From Planctomycetaceae bacterium (GTDB lineage: Bacteria; Planctomycetota; Planctomycetia; Pirellulales; Thermoguttaceae), in the NCBI GenBank assembly GCA_031254675.1, contig JAIRTV010000242.1, positions 1 through 5,987 of the forward strand: a stretch of 5,987 bases of DNA, in the 5' to 3' direction. The notes under the pieces are model-generated. The model saw nothing but the letters and a program-made list of their open reading frames with translations, was not told the origin of the DNA and made no database searches. The position numbers and the translations under genes are program-made. This document shows positions 1-5,987 of the stretch, piece by piece (the first letter of the stretch is position 1; each line of letters starts with the position of its first letter).

Positions 1-18
1 CCCCCCCCCCCCCCCCCC
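1..18. repeat. Poly-C homopolymer tract (18 C) at the window edge
   Basis: Eighteen consecutive C residues open the window, followed by G and another short C run. The rest of the window is A+T-rich with no comparable G/C homopolymer. It may be a sequencing or assembly artefact at a contig end, since poly-G reads from two-colour chemistry can appear as poly-C. Alternatively it is a genuine slippage-prone tract. The frame of the downstream gene stays open through it, reading as proline codons, so it cannot be ruled out as coding. The tract itself is certain; its meaning is not. Confidence 0.75.
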
Positions 19-26
19 GCCCACCG

Positions 27-31
27 GGAGG
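27..31 (+). promoter_or_regulatory. Shine-Dalgarno GGAGG for the TTG start at 38
   Basis: GGAGG lies six bases before TTG at 38. It favours that codon over the other in-frame candidate, TTG at 110, which has only pyrimidine-rich sequence upstream. The caveat is that this purine-rich stretch borders a GAGAAT-type heptamer repeat, so the match could be a by-product of the repeat. Confidence 0.45.
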
Positions 32-32
32 G

Positions 33-60
33 GAGAATTGAGAACGGATAGTGGAGAATG
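33..60 (+). repeat. Degenerate heptamer tandem repeat, four units
   Basis: The bases parse as four 7-base units: GAGAATT, GAGAACG, GATAGTG and GAGAATG. They share the frame GAgAa/gt/cN. The array overlaps the first codons of the DUF1559 gene as called, so residues 1-8 of that protein would be repeat-derived. Short heptanucleotide arrays are known between genes in some bacteria, notably filamentous cyanobacteria. Whether this one is part of a longer array upstream cannot be seen, because the window begins here. Confidence 0.5.
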
Positions 61-1120
61 GTCGATTTTTCGGCGTTTCTCCAAAAAATTCTCAACTCTT
101 TCACGCTCTTTGCGGTTCGGCTTTACGTTGGTCGAACTTCTTGTGGTGATTGCGATTATCGGCGTGTTAATCGCACTTCTGTTGCCTGCCGTTCAAGCCG
201 CGAGGGAGGCGGCAAGACGAATGCAGTGTTCCAATAATATGAAACAAATTGGGATTGCACTACACAACTATCATGACTCGTTTGATAATCTACCGGTCGG
301 AGCTATGGGGTACGATAAAACATGGTTTAGTCTCCCCGAATGGATTCACCTATCCCATTTTGTTTTACCTTACGTAGAACAAACAGCAATGTACGAACAA
401 ATATGTGAGCTTCAAAAAACCACAACGAGTTCTAATCGCCCTTACCAAACAAACATGGAAACACGTTATGAAGCGATAAATCATAAATTTGTTTCAGGAT
501 ATCTTTGTCCGAGTGATGGACAAGGCGGTGCTGTGGCGCAAGGAAATTTCCCCGGTTATAGTACCAATGCCGCATGGCTCTATAAAACGAATTATTTACC
601 ATTTTTTTCGGGATATGCGGATGATTCCACTGCGTCAGATAATGTAACAACTTGGGTTAGTCAATGGGGAGTCTATCTTGCTGCATTCGGTATTGGGCGC
701 GGAGCCAATTTTGCTGATATTCTCGACGGTTTAAGTAATACCGTTCTTATTGGTGAATATTTAACTGGTCCCAAACAAGGAAGTCTTATTGGTTTTCCAT
801 ATTCAAATCGTGCAGGGTTACAATATATTCGTCCACAAAGTTCGCCCAATAGCTCGGTTCGTGATAATCTTTTATCTTATGAAACTGTTTGTGATCCATC
901 TGTCACAGAATCGTTTCCTTGTACGCCACTTACTGATACAAGTGTTAATGCAGAAAAAATTCATGCCTCGACACGAAGTAGGCATCCCGGCGGCGTCAAT
1001 GTTTTAGTTGGCGATGCCAGTGTAAAGTTTCTCAGTAATACAATGCCGGTGAATGAACTCCGATCAATGGTTTTTATTCAAAACGATAATTTTATGGATT
1101 TTTTGAACATCACTTACTAA
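38..1120 (+). CDS. DUF1559 family pseudopilin-like protein (prepilin-type N-terminus, H-X9-D motif)
   Basis: This is a 360-residue planctomycete DUF1559 (SBP_bac_10) protein. Residues 28-33 (G-F-T-L-V-E) form the type IV prepilin cleavage site: prepilin peptidase would cut after G28, leaving F29 and the conserved E33 (Glu+5). A hydrophobic helix follows (residues 31-52), then the QAAREAARR segment typical of the family. Near the C-terminus H316 to D326 forms the family's H-X9-DG motif, with Ala at 327 in place of Gly. These proteins are membrane-anchored and pilin-like; planctomycete genomes carry many copies, and their role is unknown. The start is uncertain. TTG at 38 has a Shine-Dalgarno sequence and gives a basic 28-residue leader. 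TTG at 110 would give a short leader but lacks a ribosome site, and the frame also stays open to the left edge. The gene is followed after 28 bp by a lipoprotein gene, probably in the same transcript. Confidence 0.9.
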   Translation: MRTDSGEWSIFRRFSKKFSTLSRSLRFGFTLVELLVVIAIIGVLIALLLPAVQAAREAARRMQCSNNMKQIGIALHNYHDSFDNLPVGAMGYDKTWFSLPEWIHLSHFVLPYVEQTAMYEQICELQKTTTSSNRPYQTNMETRYEAINHKFVSGYLCPSDGQGGAVAQGNFPGYSTNAAWLYKTNYLPFFSGYADDSTASDNVTTWVSQWGVYLAAFGIGRGANFADILDGLSNTVLIGEYLTGPKQGSLIGFPYSNRAGLQYIRPQSSPNSSVRDNLLSYETVCDPSVTESFPCTPLTDTSVNAEKIHASTRSRHPGGVNVLVGDASVKFLSNTMPVNELRSMVFIQNDNFMDFLNITY

Positions 1121-1148
1121 CTCGCTAACATATCAGGAGAACTCAATA

Positions 1149-1595
1149 ATGTTAAATTATTTGAAAGTGATATTTGTTTGCTTTTTGTTTTGTTGTCTGG
1201 GTTGTACCCACGATGATTTGAATCGGGCATCTGTCAGTGGTATCGTAACGTTAAACGGCAAACCACTCGAAAAAGGAACTATCGCCTGGTTACCGCTCCA
1301 CAACGAAGGACCGACGATTGGATGTGATATTAGAAACGGAAAGTATTCGATTCCTAAAAAATCGGGACCAGCCGTTGGAGAATATCTCGTTGCCATCAAA
1401 GGTGAACCGGTTCCAACTGGAAAAAAAGTTCCATCTGGAATGAATTCGTCTGTTATGGTCGATGAATTGGTGGATCCAGTACCGGAAAAATACCGTTCCG
1501 GTAATATGTCGGAAAAACACCCGGAATCAACTCTCAAAGTAACTATTTCCTCTGGAAAGAATGTTCACGATTTTACGTTAAATTCTGATCCGTAA
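1149..1595 (+). CDS. Small lipoprotein with carboxypeptidase-regulatory/transthyretin-like fold
   Basis: This is a 148-residue protein starting at ATG, nine bases after GGAG (1136-1139). Residues 1-18 are a lysine-plus-hydrophobic signal ending C-L-G before C19, a slightly irregular lipobox with Cys at -3 instead of Leu. Lipidation at C19 would anchor it to a membrane. Residues 29-49 (VSGIVTLNGKPLEKGTIAWLP) match the first strands of the beta-sandwich seen in planctomycete carboxypeptidase-regulatory-like proteins. It continues with the G-x-Y-S-I-P turn (64-69), the G-x-Y-x-V strand (77-81), a P-E-K-Y segment (112-115) and a closing S-T-L-x-V-T-I strand (127-133). Such lipoproteins often follow DUF1559 genes in planctomycetes, so a shared surface role is plausible, but none is established. 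The stop is followed by a nine-T run (1597-1605) and, after 36 bp, the SDR gene. Confidence 0.85.
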   Translation: MLNYLKVIFVCFLFCCLGCTHDDLNRASVSGIVTLNGKPLEKGTIAWLPLHNEGPTIGCDIRNGKYSIPKKSGPAVGEYLVAIKGEPVPTGKKVPSGMNSSVMVDELVDPVPEKYRSGNMSEKHPESTLKVTISSGKNVHDFTLNSDP

Positions 1596-1631
1596 CTTTT
1601 TTTTTCACATACCATTATAGGAGATATATTC

Positions 1632-2579
1632 ATGTTAAAAAACACAATCAAATTTAGTATTTTTTTCACAGCGGTTTTTCTTATTCCGCTTTTCGGTTCG
1701 GCTGATGCGACTGATGTTGTTACGCAGGGCAAAAAAGTTTGGTTCATTACAGGAACTTCAAGCGGTTTTGGACTTGAAACCACGAAGGCTCTTTTAGAAC
1801 GCGGCGATTCCGTAGCAGCAACTGCGTTGGAACCCGATGTTCATAAAGGATTACAAGAAAAATATGGTAACAAAATTATTCCGCTCCGTCTTGATGTTAC
1901 CAAACGTGATGAAGTTAAGCAGGCTGTCGAAGATGCCGTAAACTATTTCGGTCGTCTTGATGTGGTGGTCAACAATGCCGGTTGTGGATATTGGGGAGCT
2001 ATCGAAGAACTAACCGAAGAAGATTTGCAAAAACAATTTGATGTGAATGTTTTTGGTTCTTTTCGAGTAATTCAAGCAGTGTTACCGATAATGCGTCAGC
2101 AGAAATCCGGACATATTATTCAGATTTCATCGCGGGCAGGACTTAAATCTCACGGTATGGTTGGAGCTTACTGTGCCTCAAAATGGGCAGTCGAAGCAAT
2201 CAACGATGCACTGTCACAAGAAGTAACAAAATTTGGAATCAAGGTTTCTATTGTCGAACCGGGATCCTTTTACACAGAATTTTACCGATCCATTCAATAT
2301 GCTACCAACGTTTCAGAAATCTATGCCCCAATTAAAAAACAAGGGCAATCAGAGATACCAACGAAATCTGGAAAACCATATCTTTTGGGTATTCGAAGTG
2401 ATGACGGTTCCAGTTATCCGAGACCGGAAAATGTCGTCAAAGCGATTTTAAAAGTTGCCGATACCGAAAAACCGCCACTTCGAATTCTTGTCGGTGATGA
2501 TTCGATGAAAATGATACCCGAAGAATATGAGAAACGATTAAAAGAGATGAAAGAAGTGGATGCTTGGCTAAAACAGTAA
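1632..2579 (+). CDS. Classical short-chain dehydrogenase/reductase with N-terminal export signal
   Basis: This is a 315-residue NAD(P)-dependent oxidoreductase of the SDR superfamily, with start ATG eight bases after AGGAG (1619-1623). The Rossmann nucleotide loop is T-G-T-S-S-G-F-G at 40-47, L-D-V is at 87-89 and N-N-A-G at 114-117. The catalytic set is N139, S167, Y180 and K184 (Y-C-A-S-K), with the usual 13-residue Ser-Tyr spacing; V-E-P-G-S-F follows the active site. All key residues are present, so it should be active; the substrate cannot be told. The position where NADP-preferring relatives often carry Arg after beta-2 is Leu66, so cofactor preference is open. Unusually, residues 1-26 (K3, K7, then a hydrophobic stretch ending G-S-A-D-A) look like a Sec signal peptide or membrane anchor, whereas SDRs are normally cytosolic. 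No twin-arginine motif is present. The first in-frame internal Met lies far downstream, within the catalytic domain, so the leader is not a mis-called start. It probably shares a transcript with the two upstream genes. Confidence 0.93.
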   Translation: MLKNTIKFSIFFTAVFLIPLFGSADATDVVTQGKKVWFITGTSSGFGLETTKALLERGDSVAATALEPDVHKGLQEKYGNKIIPLRLDVTKRDEVKQAVEDAVNYFGRLDVVVNNAGCGYWGAIEELTEEDLQKQFDVNVFGSFRVIQAVLPIMRQQKSGHIIQISSRAGLKSHGMVGAYCASKWAVEAINDALSQEVTKFGIKVSIVEPGSFYTEFYRSIQYATNVSEIYAPIKKQGQSEIPTKSGKPYLLGIRSDDGSSYPRPENVVKAILKVADTEKPPLRILVGDDSMKMIPEEYEKRLKEMKEVDAWLKQ

Positions 2580-2656
2580 TTTATCATTTTTACTATAATT
2601 ATTCAGTAGAATTTTATTTTTCAGTGTTTGCGGATAAAGAAGATCGTTTTTCCTTC

Positions 2657-2669
2657 GCCCCAACGGGGC
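2657..2669. repeat. Perfect mini-hairpin GCCCC-AAC-GGGGC
   Basis: A 5-bp all-G/C stem closes a three-base AAC loop. Two smaller palindromes in the same element have matching or complementary loops: CGC-AAC-GCG (2687-2695) and CCGC-GTT-GCGG (2759-2769). This recurrence suggests the element was built from duplicated REP-like hairpin units. No T-run follows, so it is not a standard intrinsic terminator. Confidence 0.6.
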
Positions 2670-2718
2670 AATGAGTCACAACCCGTCGCAACGCGGTAGG
2701 AAACAACTCAACCAAACA

Positions 2719-2800
2719 TCGTCCTGTAAGGGCAATAATTGTGCAACAATTTTTCTTGCCGCGTTGCGGTAAATTGTTATGCAATACTCTTTCAGGACGA
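2719..2800. other. 82-base nested hairpin within the palindromic element
   Basis: TCGTCCTG (2719-2726) pairs with CAGGACGA (2793-2800). Within it AACAATTT (2745-2752) pairs with AAATTGTT (2771-2778), and the tip is CCGC-GTT-GCGG (2759-2769). Together these give a three-tier stem of 8, 8 and 4 bp separated by internal loops. The CCGCGTTGCG strand can alternatively pair with CGCAACGCGG at 2687-2696, outside this hairpin, so two alternative folds exist. A structured RNA or a cruciform mobile-element end are both possible; no known RNA family was recognised. Confidence 0.45.
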
Positions 2801-2877
2801 GGAGGAAAATTACAAAGCGCAAAAAATAAAAATTCTACTGAAAGATTACTTTTCCCTAATTTTACAAATTTTTTATT

Positions 2878-2883
2878 AAGGAG
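2878..2883 (+). promoter_or_regulatory. Strong Shine-Dalgarno AAGGAG for the HzsA-related gene
   Basis: AAGGAG lies six bases before ATG at 2890 and fixes that start. The reading frame then goes straight into a basic-plus-hydrophobic signal peptide. I see no convincing -35/-10 promoter between the palindromic element (ending 2842) and this site. Confidence 0.8.
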
Positions 2884-2889
2884 TCCGTT

Positions 2890-5800
2890 ATGACAATATC
2901 GTACAAAATTAAAAAAGTTACATTTTTGATTCTGCCATTGTTATTCTTGTTGTTTATTTTACAAGATAATCTGGCAGCACAGGAACACACGATGGGACAC
3001 AAGGTAGGACCAGAACCAACTCCTTCTCCCGAAGCAACAGCACAAGATATTAAAGATCGTCATTCCGTACCGTATCCGGTATGGCGTTTACATAAAGACT
3101 GGATATATCAGGATTACGGTTTAGATACCGCCAAGTGTTTCGGTAGCGAGACATCAAATGATATTGAAGTCAATATCGTCCGTAAAGTTATTTCCGAATT
3201 GAAAAACCGAAACTATCCTGTTGAATTGTACGAAAAAACACTTAAATCGTTTTTAGAAACAAAAAAACCAGGAATTGATTCACAATGGAAAGAGCTTTAT
3301 TTTCAACTTTGCAATCAACGGCGTCAAGCACGGCTTGCTGTTTTTAATCAGTTTCCGCGTCAATATCTTTATGCCAAACATCATGTTTTCGCCGATTCAC
3401 AACCACAAGTTACCGTTACGACACATCAAATCGATGATGATTTTCAGGAACGCGGTTGTGATTATAAATTAGGTTCGGAACTTTGCATTATGACCATTGG
3501 CGAAAACGGCAAGATTTCAACGGAAATTTTGTACGAATGTCCAACCGGCATTTTACGTGATCCGAGTGTTTCCTACGACGGAACAAGGGTTGTATTTTCG
3601 ATGCGAAAAAATGATATTGATGATGATTTTCATCTTTATGTACTCAATTTGTCGGATCGAAAAGTTCGTCAAATTACATGGGGAGCGGGAACGGTCGATA
3701 TGGAACCGTGTTATCTTCCTTCCGGTGATATTATTTTCGTTTCAACTCGTTGTGACCAATCTATTCCGTGTTGGTATAACAGAGTTACGAATTTATACAC
3801 TTGTGATGGTGAAGGACGTTATATTCGTCGATTATCTTATGATCAGGCAAATGTTATCTTTCCACAAGTTCTTTCCGATGGACGTATTACCTTCACACGT
3901 TGGGAATATCTTGATCGAATTAACCTTGCACTTCAACCGGCGTTTGTCATGAATCATGACGGTACGAATCAAACGGAATTTTATGGTAATAATTCTTTGT
4001 TACCAGCATCGTTGATTCATATTCGCGGTATTCCCAATTCTTCCAAAGCGGTTGCCATTATGACAGGGCATCATTGTGCCCAACATGGTAAAGCGGTTAT
4101 CATTGACCGTAGTCAAGGAATACAGGAAAATCAAGGACTCAAATATATTTGTCCGGAAAAGAAAATCGTTTTTCCGCCTGGTGATATATTTAATTTTACT
4201 TCGGGTGGTTTGGATTACTTCGGTTACTACGGTGATCAGTATCAATATCCGTTAGCACTTGATGAACAAAATTTCCTGATTTCTTACATTCCAGAAAGTA
4301 CGATCAAACCAGCACTGTATCCGTTACGCGGTCCCTATCCGAATAAATTCGGAATTTATTGGATGGGAATCAACGGAGAACGGGAACTCCTGATTTACGA
4401 TCCGACCATTTCCAGCGGGCAACATTCGCCACTTGGTGTTCGTGAAACTCCGACAATGAAACCATCACAAATAGATATGAACCAAAACGACGGAACATTT
4501 TATGTACAAGATATCTATGCCGGACCAGGATTGAAAGGAGTTGAACGTGGAACGGTTAAAAAACTGCGTATTGTCGGAATTGAAGCACGTGCATCGGGAA
4601 CAACTGCGATCGTGACTCATCCAATCGGTGATCGGTCAACTACTGGTATTGCAATAAATAATGGCAGTAGCGATGTCAAACATATTTTAGGAACAGTTGA
4701 TGTTGAAGACGATGGTAGTGTTTATTTTACTGTTCCGGCTCGCACATCGGTCTTCTTTCAATTACTGGACGATAAAGGACAGATGGTTCAAACGATGCGG
4801 AGTTGGGCAGTGTTACAACCCGGTGAAACAATGTCTTGTATTGGCTGTCATGAAGATAAAAATAGTAATATTATCGGAAATATTCCCGTTACAAAAGCGA
4901 TTCAAAAAAATCCTCAAAAACCTGTTCCTTTTTTCAAATCGGGTGAAGAACCAATTCAGGAACAATGGAATTACTTCACGGAAAGTCAGAAACGTGCTTG
5001 GGAATATCTGGGATTGAATGCACCGCAGGGTGAAGATGTTCCGCGTGGTTTTAGTTACCGGCGTGAAATCCAACCGATTTGGGATACTCATTGTATTTCT
5101 TGTCATACTGGTACAAAAAATTTGGAAAAACCCGAAGCACCGCTTTCACTCTTGGGTGATTCCAAAACGTATGATAAAGATGAGTTTCTTTCAAAAATCA
5201 AATGGCTCGATTGTGATCGAGGAAAGGCAGATTATCAGATTGTCGGACGTGATTTCAGCGAATCGTACATGAACCTGACAACGTATGGGTACAAAAACGA
5301 TTGGCTCGATTATCTTCCTCCATACGGTCAAGCGGAAATGATTCCGCCCTATTCCGGCGGTTCCTCAAAAAGTAATCTGATGAAATATTTGGAGCCATCA
5401 CATTATAATGTACAACTAACACAGGAAGAAAAAAACTGTGTTGCGTGTTGGATTGATATTTGTATTCCATTTTGTGGTTCTTACATGGAGGCAAATACTT
5501 GGGATGGTAACATAAATCACTTTTGGTACCGATTCAAAGATCAATTACGCGGTGTTTATCTTTATCACGAAGCCAAACGGTTCTATCATGCGATGGTTGA
5601 AGTTGATCATCTTGATAAGTACAAAGAACATCTTGCAACAGGAAAGAACTTTTTACCGGAAGAATTTGCCCGAATGGATTTTGGCGGAACGAAAATTCAA
5701 AAGGAATTTCTCGATCATTTCAAAGTGAAACATCAACAAGTTCCAATTCATGGTATTGCCGCTGGACGTGATTCACGTGGCGGAACAACGGTTGCCGAAA

Positions 5801-5987
5801 ATCCGTTGCGGAATTTAGCGTTGAATCCGTCCGCCACAACACATCAAATTCGGAGTTATCCGCACGCCACGTCAAATAGTCATCACAAATATCGCGCGGA
5901 ATTTTCGCCGAAAAATCTGATTGACGGCAACAAATCATCGGATAGTCCGTTTTGGCAACCCGATCCACGCACAGATTTATGGGTAAA
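2890..5987 (+). CDS. HzsA-related secreted cytochrome c-like protein, 3' end beyond window
   Basis: The open frame runs 1032 codons to the right edge without a stop. Residues 1-30 are a Sec signal peptide (K6, K8, K9, leucine-rich core, L-A-A before Q31), so the protein is periplasmic or extracellular. Residues about 216-330 resemble PD40/TolB propeller blades (D-P-S-V-S-Y-D-G-T-R-V-V-F-S at 224-237, then I-I-F-V-S-T-R). Residues about 535-660 match the hydrazine synthase alpha middle-domain pattern: R-G-T-V-K-K-L-R-I (555-563), V-E-D-D-G-S...V-P-A-R (605-618), then M-R-S-W and L-Q-P-G-E before the first haem motif C650-I-G-C653-H654. A second, C735-I-S-C738-H739, follows Y-R-R-E-I-Q-P-I-W. 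A Cys-rich segment C850-V-A-C853-W-I-D-I-C-I-P-F-C862-G-S-Y comes next. From about 974 (R-N-L-A-L-N-P ... N-L-I-D-G) a discoidin-like domain begins and is cut off. The family is widespread in planctomycetes and its reaction is unknown. Two covalent haems and a redox role are inferred. Hydrazine synthesis is unlikely: residue 658, four after H654, is Asn where I recall true HzsA having its haem-ligand Tyr. Confidence 0.85.
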   Translation, partial: MTISYKIKKVTFLILPLLFLLFILQDNLAAQEHTMGHKVGPEPTPSPEATAQDIKDRHSVPYPVWRLHKDWIYQDYGLDTAKCFGSETSNDIEVNIVRKVISELKNRNYPVELYEKTLKSFLETKKPGIDSQWKELYFQLCNQRRQARLAVFNQFPRQYLYAKHHVFADSQPQVTVTTHQIDDDFQERGCDYKLGSELCIMTIGENGKISTEILYECPTGILRDPSVSYDGTRVVFSMRKNDIDDDFHLYVLNLSDRKVRQITWGAGTVDMEPCYLPSGDIIFVSTRCDQSIPCWYNRVTNLYTCDGEGRYIRRLSYDQANVIFPQVLSDGRITFTRWEYLDRINLALQPAFVMNHDGTNQTEFYGNNSLLPASLIHIRGIPNSSKAVAIMTGHHCAQHGKAVIIDRSQGIQENQGLKYICPEKKIVFPPGDIFNFTSGGLDYFGYYGDQYQYPLALDEQNFLISYIPESTIKPALYPLRGPYPNKFGIYWMGINGERELLIYDPTISSGQHSPLGVRETPTMKPSQIDMNQNDGTFYVQDIYAGPGLKGVERGTVKKLRIVGIEARASGTTAIVTHPIGDRSTTGIAINNGSSDVKHILGTVDVEDDGSVYFTVPARTSVFFQLLDDKGQMVQTMRSWAVLQPGETMSCIGCHEDKNSNIIGNIPVTKAIQKNPQKPVPFFKSGEEPIQEQWNYFTESQKRAWEYLGLNAPQGEDVPRGFSYRREIQPIWDTHCISCHTGTKNLEKPEAPLSLLGDSKTYDKDEFLSKIKWLDCDRGKADYQIVGRDFSESYMNLTTYGYKNDWLDYLPPYGQAEMIPPYSGGSSKSNLMKYLEPSHYNVQLTQEEKNCVACWIDICIPFCGSYMEANTWDGNINHFWYRFKDQLRGVYLYHEAKRFYHAMVEVDHLDKYKEHLATGKNFLPEEFARMDFGGTKIQKEFLDHFKVKHQQVPIHGIAAGRDSRGGTTVAENPLRNLALNPSATTHQIRSYPHATSNSHHKYRAEFSPKNLIDGNKSSDSPFWQPDPRTDLWV

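Larger units (their letters stand above)
2602..2842. repeat. 241-bp palindromic element with terminal inverted repeats (MITE/REP-like)
   Basis: The left end TTCAGTAGAATTTT (2602-2615) is the exact reverse complement of 2829-2842. With one extra T on the right, the match continues through ATTTTT, giving about 20 bp of terminal inverted repeat. Inside are further complementary pairs: TTTTCCT 2648-2654 with AGGAAAA 2803-2809, CGCAACGCGG 2687-2696 with CCGCGTTGCG 2759-2768, and TCGTCCTG 2719-2726 with CAGGACGA 2793-2800. The core is clearly richer in G+C than the A/T flanks. It encodes no protein and fills most of the 310-bp gap 2580-2889. It fits a miniature inverted-repeat or compound REP-type element moved by a transposase elsewhere. 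No convincing target-site duplication was seen. It could also act as a terminator or a structured leader for the next gene. Confidence 0.7.

Noticed and set aside
1157..1537. 126-codon open frame on the minus strand opposite the lipoprotein
   Set aside because: It is entirely antisense to a well-supported gene, has no recognisable domain and its composition follows from the opposite strand.
1573..1605. Possible intrinsic terminator after the lipoprotein gene: TTACG/CGTAA followed by nine T
   Set aside because: The stem is only 5 bp, A/T-rich, with a 10-plus-base loop, and overlaps the coding end. It is too weak to call, and the next gene starts 36 bp on with its own ribosome site.
2580..2889. 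tRNA, CRISPR array or small protein gene in the long gap
   Set aside because: There is no cloverleaf, no regularly spaced direct repeats and no frame with a ribosome site; inverted repeats explain the structure.
3497..3952. 151-codon open frame on the plus strand inside the HzsA-related gene
   Set aside because: It lies in another frame of a gene with clear domain signatures; its translation shows no family resemblance and no good ribosome site.
2890..5987. True hydrazine synthase alpha subunit (anammox)
   Set aside because: There are no visible hzsB/hzsC partners, Asn replaces the expected Tyr ligand, a discoidin-like tail is present, and the DUF1559 neighbour points to non-anammox planctomycetes.

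Overview
The window looks like chromosomal DNA from an A+T-rich planctomycete (phylum Planctomycetota). The main evidence is the first gene, which carries the planctomycete DUF1559 pseudopilin signature (GFTLVELLVVIAIIGVLIALLLPAVQAAREAARR...). It is followed by a small transthyretin-like lipoprotein of the kind that often sits beside DUF1559 genes. The last gene, a large secreted cytochrome-type protein of the HzsA-related family, also fits that phylum. All four genes are on the + strand.

Layout. Bases 1-18 are a pure C homopolymer, followed by a degenerate heptamer repeat (33-60); this edge may be a contig-end artefact. Bases 38-1120 encode the DUF1559 protein, 1149-1595 the lipoprotein and 1632-2579 a short-chain dehydrogenase/reductase (SDR) with an N-terminal export-type signal. 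Gaps of 28 and 36 bp, each with a Shine-Dalgarno sequence, suggest one transcription unit. The 310-bp gap 2580-2889 has no gene. Most of it is a 241-bp element with near-perfect ~20-bp terminal inverted repeats (2602-2621 / 2822-2842) and a G+C-rich interior full of small palindromes, resembling a MITE or compound REP element.

From 2890 to the right edge runs one uninterrupted reading frame of at least 1032 codons with no stop, so its 3' end is outside the window. It has a signal peptide, a TolB/PD40-like propeller segment, the HzsA middle-domain signature, two CxxCH haem c motifs, a Cys-rich WID...PFCGSY segment and the start of a discoidin-like C-terminal module.

How they might work together: all four products are predicted to be exported or envelope-bound. 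No specific pathway can be read from the sequence. The HzsA-related protein should not be read as evidence for anammox, because no hzsB/hzsC partners are visible and the residue at the position of the known haem-ligand Tyr is Asn. The most notable points are this cytochrome-like protein, the SDR with an export signal, and the palindromic mobile-like element between them.
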